41,470 bases of DNA, taken from assembly GCA_038326615.1 (NCBI GenBank), contig JBBQKF010000017.1, forward strand, positions 1 to 41,470, written 5' to 3'. Source of the stretch: JBBQKF01 sp038326615 (GTDB lineage Bacteria > Bacillota > Clostridia > Saccharofermentanales > UBA5734). Below, in pieces: positions 33,264 to 41,266 of the stretch. The notes under the pieces were generated by a model that was given only the letters and a program-made list of their open reading frames with translations, was not told where the DNA came from and made no database searches. Numbering within the stretch: position 1 is the stretch's first letter; each line of letters begins with the position of its first letter. The position numbers and the translations under genes were made by a program.

Positions 33264-34244
33264 ATGAAATATACGTATTTAGGTCGGACAGGGATGAAAG
33301 TTAGCAGGTTGTGTCTGGGAACCATGAATTTTGGTCCTTATACCGAAGAAAAAGAAGCTTTTTCTATAATGGACAAAGCATTGGAAGTCGGGATCAACTT
33401 TTTTGATACAGCCAATGTGTATGGCGGTTCTGGTCATAAGGGCTGGACGGAGGAAATTGTCGGACGCTGGTTTGCTCAAGGGGGCGGCAGGCGTGAAATG
33501 GTTGTCATAGCTACCAAGGTGTTTGGTGACATGGAAGATGAAAACGATGGACCAAATGCTGGCAGCGGTCTTTCCTCTTACAAGATCCGCAAGCACTTGG
33601 AAGGTTCGCTGAAAAGACTTCAGACAGATCATGTCGAACTTTATCAAATGCATCATATTGAAAGAAATGCCACATGGGAAGAGTTATGGGGCGTTTTTGA
33701 AACAATGGTTAATCAAGGGAAAACATATTACATCGGTTCCAGCAATTTTGCTGGTTGGCATCTTGTACAGGCACAGGAAGCCGCAGCCAAGAGGAACTTT
33801 CTTGGGCTGATATCTGAACAACATAAGTATAATCTGTTATGTAGACTACCTGAACTTGAAGTACTTCCTGCTGCACAGGGATTGGGTTTGGGTGTGCTTC
33901 CATGGAGCCCTTTGGGCGGCGGTATGCTAAGCGGAAACATCCTTCAATCCGCGGAGGGCTCAAGAAATGCGAAAAGAGATTCTCTTTCCACAGAGGAACT
34001 TTCACAGCTAACAGCATATAGCAAACTTTGTGCTGAAATGGATGAAAGTGAATCCGTAGTTGCTTTGGCCTGGTTGCTTGCCAATCCGGCAGTGACTGCA
34101 CCCATAATCGGACCGAGAACCCTAAAGCAATTTGAAGGTTCATTAAGAGCTGTTGAAATCGAATTATCAAACGAGGTGCTGAAGAAATTAGACACCATTT
34201 TTCCGGGTCCGGGTGGCAAAGCACCTGAAGCTTATGCGTGGTAA
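33264..34244 (+). CDS. Aldo/keto reductase
   Basis: The 326-residue TIM-barrel enzyme should reduce aldehydes or ketones with NADPH. The catalytic tetrad is visible: D48 and Y53 (FFDTANVYG), K85 (VIATKVFG) and H130 (LYQMHHI). The cofactor region is VTAPIIGPRTLKQFEGSL. AAGGAGG lies 8 bases before ATG 33264. The gene is more GC-rich than its neighbours and stands in a decayed duplication, so it was probably acquired. The substrate is not known. Length is typical. Confidence 0.93.
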   Translation: MKYTYLGRTGMKVSRLCLGTMNFGPYTEEKEAFSIMDKALEVGINFFDTANVYGGSGHKGWTEEIVGRWFAQGGGRREMVVIATKVFGDMEDENDGPNAGSGLSSYKIRKHLEGSLKRLQTDHVELYQMHHIERNATWEELWGVFETMVNQGKTYYIGSSNFAGWHLVQAQEAAAKRNFLGLISEQHKYNLLCRLPELEVLPAAQGLGLGVLPWSPLGGGMLSGNILQSAEGSRNAKRDSLSTEELSQLTAYSKLCAEMDESESVVALAWLLANPAVTAPIIGPRTLKQFEGSLRAVEIELSNEVLKKLDTIFPGPGGKAPEAYAW

Positions 34245-34297
34245 CCTTTTAGTAGATTTTGTTTATGAAGATAGCTATTATATAAGAATAAGTTGAA

Positions 34298-34414
34298 ATA
34301 AAAGAAATGGGTATTGATTATAATAACTATAAGAAATTATTAGCATAGTTAACCCGTCCTTATGTATAGGTCGAGGATGCGGAATTTGAGTGTTATGTAA
34401 CCTTGAATGATTAA
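34298..34414 (+). pseudogene. Remnant of a small gene between the reductase and the SnoaL-like gene
   Basis: The frame reads NYKKLLA, a TAG, LTRPYV, a second TAG where the duplicate at 32739 has Trp, then VEDAEFECYVTLND and a stop at 34412. Two amber codons break it. Its match with 32739-32843 in the block V-N/T-R-P-x-V-W-V-E shows the same gene family. The family is not recognised. Confidence 0.55.
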
Positions 34415-34415
34415 A

Positions 34416-34793
34416 ATGAGGAAGTCGACGATTCATAATCTAGAAATCAATAAGAAAAATGCCATCGCGTTTTACCAAATAGCCTATATGGGCAATCCTG
34501 CCGAAGCGGTCAATCAATATGTCAGCGCTGAGTATATCCAGCATAATCCAGAAGTTGAAAACGGCAAAGAAGGTTTCATTCAATACTTTGAACAGATGAC
34601 AAAGGACTATCCGGAAAAGGAAATAGAATTTGTCAGAGCTGTTGCGCAAGGAGATTTTGTGGTACTTCATACGCATCAAATCTGGCCCGATAATGAAGAA
34701 TATGTTACAATTGATTTCTTTCGCTTTGATGACAACGGAAAAATTGTTGAGCACTGGGACGCAGGTTCTTTCCGGCGCGTTGAAACTTGCTAG
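34416..34793 (+). pseudogene. SnoaL-like (NTF2 fold) gene with a replaced C-terminus
   Basis: The 125 codons from ATG 34416 encode most of a SnoaL-like polyketide-cyclase-type protein (NKKNAIAFYQIAY, YIQHNPEVENGKEGFIQYF, DDNGKIVEHWD). Relatives go on for about 15 residues after EHWD. Here the frame ends AGSFRRVETC, because the DNA switches to the tail of a cysteine synthase gene in another frame. The protein lacks its last strand and helix and may not fold well. No good ribosome binding site is present. The start lies 1 base after the stop of the decayed gene before it. Confidence 0.7.
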
Positions 34794-34869
34794 AGACATC
34801 TCGGATGCGAATATTGTCGTTGTGTTGCCTGACCGTGGTGACCGTTATTTCAGCAAGAACTTATTCTAA
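34765..34869 (+). pseudogene. Tail of a cysteine synthase gene (CysK-like)
   Basis: In the frame next to the SnoaL-like one, 34 codons end VLSGALKLARDISDANIVVV, then LPDRGDRYFSKNLF and a stop. This is the usual C-terminus of O-acetylserine sulfhydrylases (VVVLPDTGERYLST-type). Nothing else of the PLP enzyme is present. A deletion has joined it to the SnoaL-like gene. Confidence 0.75.
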
Positions 34870-34913
34870 ATAACGGCGTTATTTCAGCAAAGGGCTGTTT
34901 TGAATGAAAATAT

Positions 34914-34942
34914 GTTTATTCATTGTTATTCTATGCTAGAAT
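34914..34942 (+). promoter_or_regulatory. Possible promoter of the HD-GYP gene
   Basis: TAGAAT (34937-34942) has TGC just before it, which makes an extended -10 element. The -35 box (GTTTAT) is weak. Confidence 0.35.
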
Positions 34943-34977
34943 GTTGAATAAAGGGAATAAACGGAGGAAATGCAAGA

Positions 34978-36249
34978 ATGAAAAAATATTCTTTGATAAG
35001 AACCTTTACGATATACAGCATGATAACCTTCATAATGACAGGACTGGTTCTGTCCTATGTGATATCAGAACATGTCAAGGCGGATGATTTTGAAAACTTG
35101 ACGGATGCCACGAATTTTATGGCCAATACCCTTGTGGTAACCAATCTTTCGGAATCGGATTTCAATGGGGTCATTCCAGATTCTCAAAAGGTGAGTATTG
35201 TAAACGTTATAAAAAAGTCAATGATAAATTATAAACCTCAATCCGTTATTTTGATAAACAACAAAAAAACAATTATTCTGAACAGTGCTTCTTCCAGTAA
35301 TCCATCACCGAATATTGATTATAGCAGTGTCGATAAAATATTGCTTTCCGATCTTTCCAATAAGATATCAAAAACCTATTATGCAAAGGACAGCAATTAT
35401 GCAACAAGAGAAATTCTTGTATTTGATATATATGTTCCAATAAGATACCAGGAAAGGATTATCGGGATTGTGGTTCTGCGGATTCCCGATTCTACTATCA
35501 GCTCTCATGTGAATATGACCGTTCAATCAATTGTATTGACTCTGACCGGCGGGTTGCTTGTACTTTTCCTTCTGTTGGTCAATATTTTAATTAAAACGTC
35601 AAAAACATTGATTAAGCAAAACAATGATTTGATCCAACAAAAAAACGAATTGGAAATATCTTTCAAAAAACTTGACAATTCATATAAGAATACTGTTTTC
35701 GCACTATCTCATGCGGTGGATGCCAGAGACCCATACACAGCAGGCCATTCCGAAAGGGTGACAAAAATATCTCAACTTTTGGGCGATATGTTGAGACTGC
35801 CAGAAGAGCAACTTCGAAGTCTGGAATATGCTGCTTTATTTCATGATATTGGGAAAATGGGGGTCCCTGACAGAATTCTTTTGAAAAAAGGGAAATTGAC
35901 GGATGAAGAATTTGACATAATCAAAAAACATCCTGGAATCGGTGTCGACATACTTGAATCCATTGATTTCCTGACAGAATCATTGCCCATCATTTTGCAT
36001 CATCACGAAAATATCGTGGGAAACGGCTATCCTGATCATTTGAAAGGCAAAGATATCCCACTGGGTTCGAGGATTATCGCAATTGCAGATTCTTATGACG
36101 CGATGACAACCGATAGGCCTTATCGTAAGGCTCTCTCACATCAAGATGCTGTTGATGAGATTTTAAGAAATAAAGGAATTCAATTTGATGTTAAAGTAGT
36201 AGATGTTTTTATGCAGATTGAGCAAAATATTAAACATGAGAAATATTAA
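34978..36249 (+). CDS. Membrane sensor with HD-GYP cyclic di-GMP phosphodiesterase domain
   Basis: The 423-residue protein has a membrane helix at about 11-32, an extracytoplasmic sensor region (33-180), a second helix at 182-205 and a coiled coil (207-236). An HD-GYP domain (237-420) carries the metal residues H257, HD 289-290, H318, H341/H343 and D371, plus the GYP motif at 350-352 (ENIVGNGYPDHLKG). All are intact, so it should break down cyclic di-GMP in response to an outside signal. ATG 34978 has CGGAGGAAA upstream. It is followed by about 160 bases before the sulfur genes and stands alone. A PAS-GGDEF pseudogene lies 4.5 kb on. Confidence 0.93.
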   Translation: MKKYSLIRTFTIYSMITFIMTGLVLSYVISEHVKADDFENLTDATNFMANTLVVTNLSESDFNGVIPDSQKVSIVNVIKKSMINYKPQSVILINNKKTIILNSASSSNPSPNIDYSSVDKILLSDLSNKISKTYYAKDSNYATREILVFDIYVPIRYQERIIGIVVLRIPDSTISSHVNMTVQSIVLTLTGGLLVLFLLLVNILIKTSKTLIKQNNDLIQQKNELEISFKKLDNSYKNTVFALSHAVDARDPYTAGHSERVTKISQLLGDMLRLPEEQLRSLEYAALFHDIGKMGVPDRILLKKGKLTDEEFDIIKKHPGIGVDILESIDFLTESLPIILHHHENIVGNGYPDHLKGKDIPLGSRIIAIADSYDAMTTDRPYRKALSHQDAVDEILRNKGIQFDVKVVDVFMQIEQNIKHEKY

Positions 36250-36350
36250 ATATTGGATTGAAGACTAACTGATAAAAGCCAGTGATTCAGCAGTGCTAAA
36301 AGCAAAAAATCAAAGGAAGGATCAATTGGTTGCCCTGGAAAATTATTTAG

Positions 36351-36382
36351 TATAATATAATCAATTGATTGACTATATTATA
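36351..36382 (+). promoter_or_regulatory. Palindromic operator over the promoter of the sulfur gene group
   Basis: TATAATATAATCAAT (36351-36365) and ATTGACTATATTATA (36368-36382) form a 15-bp inverted repeat with one mismatch and a 2-base centre. The TATAAT at 36351 would be the -10 box, with TTGCCC 15 bases upstream. The start codon is 31 bases on. A dimeric repressor bound here would block the promoter. Which regulator is unknown; none is encoded next to it. Confidence 0.6.
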
Positions 36383-36413
36383 CTCCAATCAATCAAAAAA
36401 GAAGAATATGATT

Positions 36414-36893
36414 ATGAAACAAATCAGCATATTCACAAAAAACAACCTAAATAAACAAGGGTTCGAAAAACTTGATTATGAGACCAAAGCCTGCTATGCT
36501 TGGCCACTGCGGTTCACACCCGGAATTAGCGTTGTCCTTATTGTAATCGGGCTAATCCTGCAATCACCCATTTTGCTTGGGGCAATGGCACTTGTGGCTT
36601 TAAGCGGAGTCATATTTCCAAGAGCCATAGTTATTGATCCTGTATATAACCTTGGCGTCCGTCATTTGTTTCGTGCGCCATTACTGCCTGTGAAGCCGAC
36701 TCCTCGACGGTTTTCATACCTGCTTTCCACAACCTTTTTAACTGGTTCGGCATTGTCCTTCTACTTTGGATTATCGGTGCTGGGATTTATTCTGGGCGGG
36801 TTGGTTGCCGCAGGCGCCACGATACTTGCAACTTCGCTATGGTGCATCGAATCATGGTATTACAGGCTGTTTTTCAAACATAAAACAAATTAA
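36414..36893 (+). CDS. DUF4395 membrane protein
   Basis: The 159-residue product has four hydrophobic helices (about 34-52, 54-70, 104-122 and 124-140). The conserved DUF4395 residues include GFEKLD, FPRAIVIDPVYN and the final SLWCIESWYYRLF. DUF4395 proteins are often near or fused to rhodaneses or thioredoxins, so a link to sulfur transfer is plausible. ATG 36414 is chosen for AAGAAGA upstream; frames from 36369 and 36408 are also open. It is followed by 106 bases, then the cysteine desulfurase. The palindrome just upstream probably controls it. Confidence 0.8.
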   Translation: MKQISIFTKNNLNKQGFEKLDYETKACYAWPLRFTPGISVVLIVIGLILQSPILLGAMALVALSGVIFPRAIVIDPVYNLGVRHLFRAPLLPVKPTPRRFSYLLSTTFLTGSALSFYFGLSVLGFILGGLVAAGATILATSLWCIESWYYRLFFKHKTN

Positions 36894-36999
36894 AATTAAA
36901 TTTTGTGCAATAACTATTCTGACTTGCTGTTGAGATAACTTTTCTGGAAAATTAATTGCTTATACTACTAAAATATTTTACAAACGGAGGTTAAATATT

Positions 37000-38121
37000 A
37001 TGATTTATCTTGACTACAATGCTACTACTCCTATTGAAAAAGATGTTGCTGATGCAATGATTCCCTATCTATATGGTCACTTTGGAAATCCATCAAGCAG
37101 TCATATGTTTGGGAATGAAGCTAAAAATTCCATTGAAAATGCAAGAAGCCAAGTTTCGAATTTATTAAATTGCGCACCGGGTGAAATAGTATTTACGAGC
37201 GGCGGTAGTGAGTCGAACAATACAGTTATCAAAGGTGTTGCTCATACATATAGAGATATGGGTAATCACATAATCACTTCTCAAATTGAGCACCCTGCAA
37301 TAATTAATCCGTGTAAGTATTTGGAGGGTATTGGCTATAGAATCAGCTATGCTCCTGTCGACCAATTCGGGATGGTTGATCCTTCGGATATTGAGCGCTT
37401 AATTACTGACCAAACAATCTTGGTAACCATTATGCACTCTAACAATGAAACAGGAACAATTCAGCCTATTGAAGAGATTTCGAAAATATGTAAAGAACAT
37501 AATGTTTTCCTCCATACTGATGCATCGCAGTCAATTGGCAAGGTGCCAATTAATGTAAAACACTTGGGTGTTGATTTTCTTACAATAGCCGGGCATAAAT
37601 TATATGCTCCAAAAGGGATTGGCGCATTATATATTCGAGATGGAATCAAAATTGAACCATTGATTCATGGAGCAGGGCATGAAAGTGGAAGGCGAGCAGG
37701 CACTGAAAATATTATTCTTGAGGTTGGCTTAGGAAAAGCATGCGAGATTTCAGTTGAGACTCTTATAAATCCAAAAGTTAAAGAGTTAACTGCCTACTTT
37801 TATTCCAATCTGAAGAAGGGTTTTGGAGAGTGCATTAAATTGAATGGACATCCTGATAAAAGGCTTCCTAATACATTGAATGTAAGTTTTATTGGATATA
37901 ATGGACATGAGATTTTAGAACAACTCAAGGATATAGCAGCTTCTACGGGTTCTGCATGCCATTCAGGAATGATGTCAATCTCGCCGGTCTTAAAAGCTAT
38001 GGGAATGTCCGACGAAGTAGGACGTGGGGCTGTGAGATTCAGTCTTGGAAGATATACGAAGAAGGAAGAAATAGACACTGTAATAACAAATTTAAACGAA
38101 ATCATAATTGCTGACAAATAG
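37000..38121 (+). CDS. Cysteine desulfurase (NifS/IscS-like)
   Basis: The 373-residue PLP enzyme takes sulfur from cysteine and passes it on as a persulfide. PLP-binding K200 lies in TIAGHKLYAPKG, the active cysteine C320 in STGSACHSG, and the sulfur-side motif is RRAGTENI. GNPSSSHMFG marks the N-terminus. The loop around the Cys is short, as in NifS-type (class I) enzymes. CGGAGG precedes ATG 37000. The DsrE-like gene follows 17 bases later, so both are probably one operon and the DsrE protein may be the sulfur acceptor. No iscU or iscR is in the window, which argues against a plain iron-sulfur operon. Confidence 0.95.
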   Translation: MIYLDYNATTPIEKDVADAMIPYLYGHFGNPSSSHMFGNEAKNSIENARSQVSNLLNCAPGEIVFTSGGSESNNTVIKGVAHTYRDMGNHIITSQIEHPAIINPCKYLEGIGYRISYAPVDQFGMVDPSDIERLITDQTILVTIMHSNNETGTIQPIEEISKICKEHNVFLHTDASQSIGKVPINVKHLGVDFLTIAGHKLYAPKGIGALYIRDGIKIEPLIHGAGHESGRRAGTENIILEVGLGKACEISVETLINPKVKELTAYFYSNLKKGFGECIKLNGHPDKRLPNTLNVSFIGYNGHEILEQLKDIAASTGSACHSGMMSISPVLKAMGMSDEVGRGAVRFSLGRYTKKEEIDTVITNLNEIIIADK

Positions 38122-38138
38122 AATTGGGAGGAATTGAA

Positions 38139-38459
38139 ATGAAACTTGGAATAATTATTGAAACAAAAGAATATGAAAAAGCTTGGAATGCAATGAGATT
38201 TGCGGTTACTGCAAAGAAAAACGGTCATGGGGTTAAGGTGTTTCTTATGGGCGAAAGTGTAGAAATTGAGAACCTAACTCATGATAAGTTTGATGTGGCA
38301 GCGCAGGTTAAAGCTTTCCATGAAAATGGAGGGGAGATTCTTGCCTGCGGGACATGTTTGAAATCAAGAAGCATGGGTGGAACTGAGGTGTGTCAGATCA
38401 ATTCGATGATTGATTGTGTTGAAATGGTCGAGTGGGCAGATAAAACGGTAACCTTTTAA
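38139..38459 (+). CDS. DsrE-family sulfur relay protein
   Basis: The 106-residue product has the DsrE fold (MKLGIIIETKEYEKAWNAM, VKVFLMGESVEIENL) and a Cys pair in LACGTCLKSRSM near residue 73, the expected persulfide carrier site. ATG 38139 has GGGAGGAATTGAA upstream, so the start is well fixed; a longer frame from 38124 is rejected. It lies 17 bases after the desulfurase and is closed by a strong terminator. It should receive or pass on sulfane sulfur in the cytoplasm. Confidence 0.85.
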   Translation: MKLGIIIETKEYEKAWNAMRFAVTAKKNGHGVKVFLMGESVEIENLTHDKFDVAAQVKAFHENGGEILACGTCLKSRSMGGTEVCQINSMIDCVEMVEWADKTVTF

Positions 38460-38479
38460 GGGATACGCGGGGTATTTAA

Positions 38480-38540
38480 AAAAATGCACAACTACCTCAA
38501 ATCAATGCAATATATTGGTTTGAGGTAGTTGTGCATTTTT
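38480..38540. terminator. Bidirectional terminator between convergent genes
   Basis: A perfect 22-bp stem (AAAAATGCACAACTACCTCA... at 38480-38501 with its complement at 38519-38540) has a 17-base loop and runs of A and T at the two sides. It serves both the DsrE-like gene and the convergent OsmC gene. Confidence 0.95.
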
Positions 38541-38562
38541 AATTAGTCTCAGATAATGTAAT

Positions 38563-39006
38563 TTACCTATCTCGGATTGCTGAAATTTTAACCGGGGTTG
38601 CATTTGTAAGATTGTCACTTACAGGGCATCTTGACTCTATAGCCTTTACCCACTTACTTAATGTAGCATCATCCGCGTCTGTGTCAGGTTTTATTTTGAC
38701 TCTGATTTCACTATATCCTGCTCTGCTGTCTACATTTTGACCCATAAATTTTGCAGGATCCAGATCGCCGTCAATATCTATACTGATTCCCTTGATTTCA
38801 AATCCCATCTCTTTGGCTATGAGGTGCCCAACTACATTGAGACATCCTGCTAGAGCTGCAAGTACATATTCTACAGGATTGGCCCCACCATCTGTTCCGC
38901 CTAGATTCTGCGGCTCATCAACAATCATTTTGAAGTTTCTTGCCTCAACAATAGTTTTTGTAGGATTTTCGCTTTTGGATTTGATGCTAAAATTTAAGTT
39001 TGGCAT
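38563..39006 (-). CDS. OsmC-family thiol peroxidase or related redox protein
   Basis: The 147-residue product has both active cysteines of OsmC/Ohr proteins: C55 in AALAGCLNVVGHLIAKEMG and C127 in ESRCPVSDNL. The start (MPNLNFSIKSKSENPT) and length are usual for the OsmC branch. Such enzymes reduce hydroperoxides, and some handle persulfides. ATG 39006 has AGAGGATAATATT upstream. It is convergent with the sulfur genes across the shared terminator. The context supports a task in oxidative or sulfide stress. Confidence 0.93.
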   Translation of the reverse strand: MPNLNFSIKSKSENPTKTIVEARNFKMIVDEPQNLGGTDGGANPVEYVLAALAGCLNVVGHLIAKEMGFEIKGISIDIDGDLDPAKFMGQNVDSRAGYSEIRVKIKPDTDADDATLSKWVKAIESRCPVSDNLTNATPVKISAIRDR

Positions 39007-39151
39007 AATATTATCCTCTTTTTTTAGAAATTATAATACAAAAATAGATTTGTGCCGGATACCTATGTTACATAAAAATAAAAAATACTGAAACCGTACT
39101 GTGCGGCATCAGGAGCATAAAAATCAATGGCATAGGCAAAAATGTCGAAAA

Positions 39152-39697
39152 TCATGAATATAAGCTGAATTGCTTTCGGCCTTTGGGTTTCTGTGCGACC
39201 TTGATTGCTAAAACAATGATAACAATAAGTGATATAAGAAACAGAAATCCAAAAACAAGTCCACCCCAACCAAAGGATCCTATCATGCTTCCCTGACTAA
39301 AATATCCCATCATACCACCTTGATAATTGCGCATCATGCCACCGCTCATAAGATTCATCATACCAGCTGGATACCCAGATAAATAGTTATAACCTAGTTT
39401 TTTATGAAAAGCGTTTAGTGAAGATGATCCATCTCCGCCGAGCTGATTATCCATTTGATCATGCATCTCTGAATTACCAATCATGACTTCCATAACTGAG
39501 TCACCTAGTTATTCAAGCGTTGAATCACTAACCTTGTCAACTTTGATTGTATCAGCACTGCCGATACCTTGTTCTTGTCTGATTTCAGATAAAACATCCG
39601 CAACACTCTTCGGTTCCATATTGCCTGCAAAAACAAATATTGAAAGTGACAGAACCATTACAAAGGGTAGAATCATAAAAATTGAAATCTTTTTAAT
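39152..39697 (-). pseudogene. Secreted/membrane small protein with lost start and nonsense codon
   Basis: AGGAGG (39708-39713) is followed, 8 bases on, by ATT at 39697 where ATG would be expected (ATT AAA AAG). The frame reads KKISIFMILPFVMVLSLSIF as a signal sequence, then VFAGNMEPKSV and DSTLE. A TAA at 39509-39511 stands where relatives have a Glu codon. The frame continues LGDSVMEVMIGNSEMHDQMD, then a Met/Gly-rich segment (MMNLMSGGMMRNYQGGMMGYF) and a C-terminal membrane helix. A 113-codon frame from ATG 39493 remains open. One or two point mutations have silenced the full protein. Function unknown; the Met-rich part could bind metal. Confidence 0.75.
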
Positions 39698-39711
39698 AAT
39701 TAAAATACCTC

Positions 39712-40386
39712 CTACTTTAAATAATATACTTTTAACAGTTTTATCCCTTTATCGTTCGAAGTAATATTTTTAGGTACTATCCAGCCACTAAGTTTATTAA
39801 CATCTAGTCCTGCACTAACTAAATCTTCTGCATTGATAATAAATGCTATATCTTTATTTGCGCGTTGATCACCATTCCAATGCACTTGAAAACCTTGCCC
39901 AATATTTAAAATATAACCATCGTTCTTTAAACTGGAAAGGTTATCCGGTATTTGATTTATAAGATTATTAAGCGCTTCACCATAGTTTGTATAGGTTTCG
40001 CTTTTATCACTAATATTGAGATTATGTACTAGAATTTTTGGAGTTTCCCCTGTAGCGTCTTGGAAGGTAAATGTCTTACCTCCAAGCTTATTAACATCTA
40101 AACCAGCTTTTATAAATTCCTCAGCATCTATAGAAATCGAAAAATCAGCATCACTCATAGACGGATCCTCGGTCCATTCAAACTTACTTCCACCTTCTAG
40201 CGATAAACCAAAATGCTTTAATTCATTATGAAAAACTTTTGCTTCCGGGTTTCCGGCTAATACTAAATTGAAATTTTTTACGGCATCACTTATTTGAGCA
40301 CGCTTATCACTCGCAATATTTCTGCGACAACCTGTAAGGGTAACTAATAGCACAACAACCGTTAAAATAATAATACGATTTTTCAT
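39712..40386 (-). CDS. Lipoprotein with two related domains
   Basis: The 224-residue product starts at ATG 40386 behind GAGAGATTACAT; a frame from 40404 is not favoured. The signal peptide ends in a lipobox (LVTLTGC, Cys 20), so it should be a lipid-anchored surface protein. Two halves share ISIDAEEFIKAGLDVNKLGG and IINAEDLVSAGLDVNKLSG, each after a Trp (FEWTED, QVHWNGD) and followed by a short strand. This is an internal duplication of about 95 residues. The family is not known to me. It stops 15 bases before the broken membrane-protein gene, with that gene's ribosome binding site in between. Confidence 0.75.
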   Translation of the reverse strand: MKNRIIILTVVVLLVTLTGCRRNIASDKRAQISDAVKNFNLVLAGNPEAKVFHNELKHFGLSLEGGSKFEWTEDPSMSDADFSISIDAEEFIKAGLDVNKLGGKTFTFQDATGETPKILVHNLNISDKSETYTNYGEALNNLINQIPDNLSSLKNDGYILNIGQGFQVHWNGDQRANKDIAFIINAEDLVSAGLDVNKLSGWIVPKNITSNDKGIKLLKVYYLK

Positions 40387-40678
40387 ATGTAATCTCTCTT
40401 TCATATAGATAATAATTCAATTCTATGTAAATTATTATACCACCGGGAATCATAACAGTAACGAAACTTCTAATTGAGTTTCTTACGAGTAGCGCATTAA
40501 GCTCAAAAAATAACTATTGTAAGTAACGACAAAAAACGATAAAATTTTACTCATGATACGAGTTGCAAAATTAATTGTAAGAACTTGATTTCCTCTTGAA
40601 AAGACAGAGATTCTCAAATCATAAGCTATTAACATACAGTAAGAAAATCCGATCAGGTAATGCCTAAGCACCTACCGT

Positions 40679-41130
40679 ACCAAATCCTTGGTGGAAGCCA
40701 ACCATACAGTATTGATTTCAAAAGATGGAACAGAACGGCCGATTGAAGACAGTGCTGCGCCAATTATGAGTGTGGAAGGGGAAATTATCGGCGCAGTATT
40801 GGTATTCAGAGATTTTCCGAGAAAAGAAAAAAGCAAAAAGAAATTGAGTTTTTAAGTTATCACGACCAGCTTACAGGGGTATATAACCGCAGATTTTATA
40901 TTGAAGAACTTGAAAGGCTCGACTCAAAAGAGAATCTGCCACTAACCATTATTATGGGCGATGTAAACGTATCAAAACTGATCAATGATTCCGTTGAGCA
41001 TGTCATGGGAGATAAACTTCTTAAGAAAACATCAGAAGTGATAATAAATGGGTGCAGGGCTGAGGATGTTATTGCCAAACTCGATAACGGATCTATGCTT
41101 TTCTCCATGCTAAACGCTCGCCGGAGATGA
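40679..41130 (+). pseudogene. Broken PAS-GGDEF diguanylate cyclase gene
   Basis: A first frame (40679-40855) gives the end of a PAS domain (LISKDGTERPIEDSAAPIM, IIGAVLVFRDF). A shift near 40820-40830, in an A-rich stretch, leads to a second frame with KQKEIEFLSYHDQLTGVYNR, RFYIEELERL, then LPLTIIMGDVN and GDKLLKKTSEVI. These are the early motifs of a GGDEF domain. The site that should read GGDEF has AKLDNGSMLFSML instead, and the gene stops at 41130, about 25 bases before a TnpB element end. The N-terminus, the signature and the C-terminus are all lost, so no cyclase activity can remain. Confidence 0.8.
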
Positions 41131-41156
41131 TGTTGTGACCTACTATCATCACCTGT

Positions 41157-41266
41157 AGAGGTGGGAGCTTCTTGGGAAGTACAAACTAATGTTCGCATTA
41201 TTACCAAGCGATTCCCGTCAGCCCGACGATCCTTTATATTTTCATAGTATACAACAAGATTGAGTA
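41157..41266 (-). ncRNA. Right end and probable omega RNA region of the TnpB element
   Basis: In IS605-type elements the omega RNA overlaps the 3' end of tnpB and runs to the right end, with the guide taken from flanking DNA. Positions 41157-41179 carry the conserved end (CTTCCCAAGAAGCTCCCACC on the minus strand), which recurs at 24661-24683. The 87 bases between this and the tnpB stop have GC-rich short hairpins (GTCGGGCTGACGGG). The guide would start at about 41156 and read towards the GGDEF pseudogene. The exact ends cannot be set by eye. Confidence 0.55.

Noticed and set aside
33279..34224. Several minus-strand frames of 64 to 171 codons
   Set aside because: All are antisense to the aldo/keto reductase and have no family features or ribosome binding sites.
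37000..38459. An iron-sulfur cluster (isc) operon
   Set aside because: No scaffold gene, no IscR-like regulator and no chaperones are present; the DsrE neighbour points to sulfur relay instead.
40483..40671. 62-codon minus-strand frame
   Set aside because: It has no ribosome binding site, no family features, and lies in decayed AT-rich DNA.
40679..41130. A working diguanylate cyclase
   Set aside because: The frame is shifted, the GGDEF signature is missing and the C-terminus is lost.
40896..41207. 103-codon minus-strand frame
   Set aside because: It is antisense to the clear GGDEF coding sequence on the plus strand.
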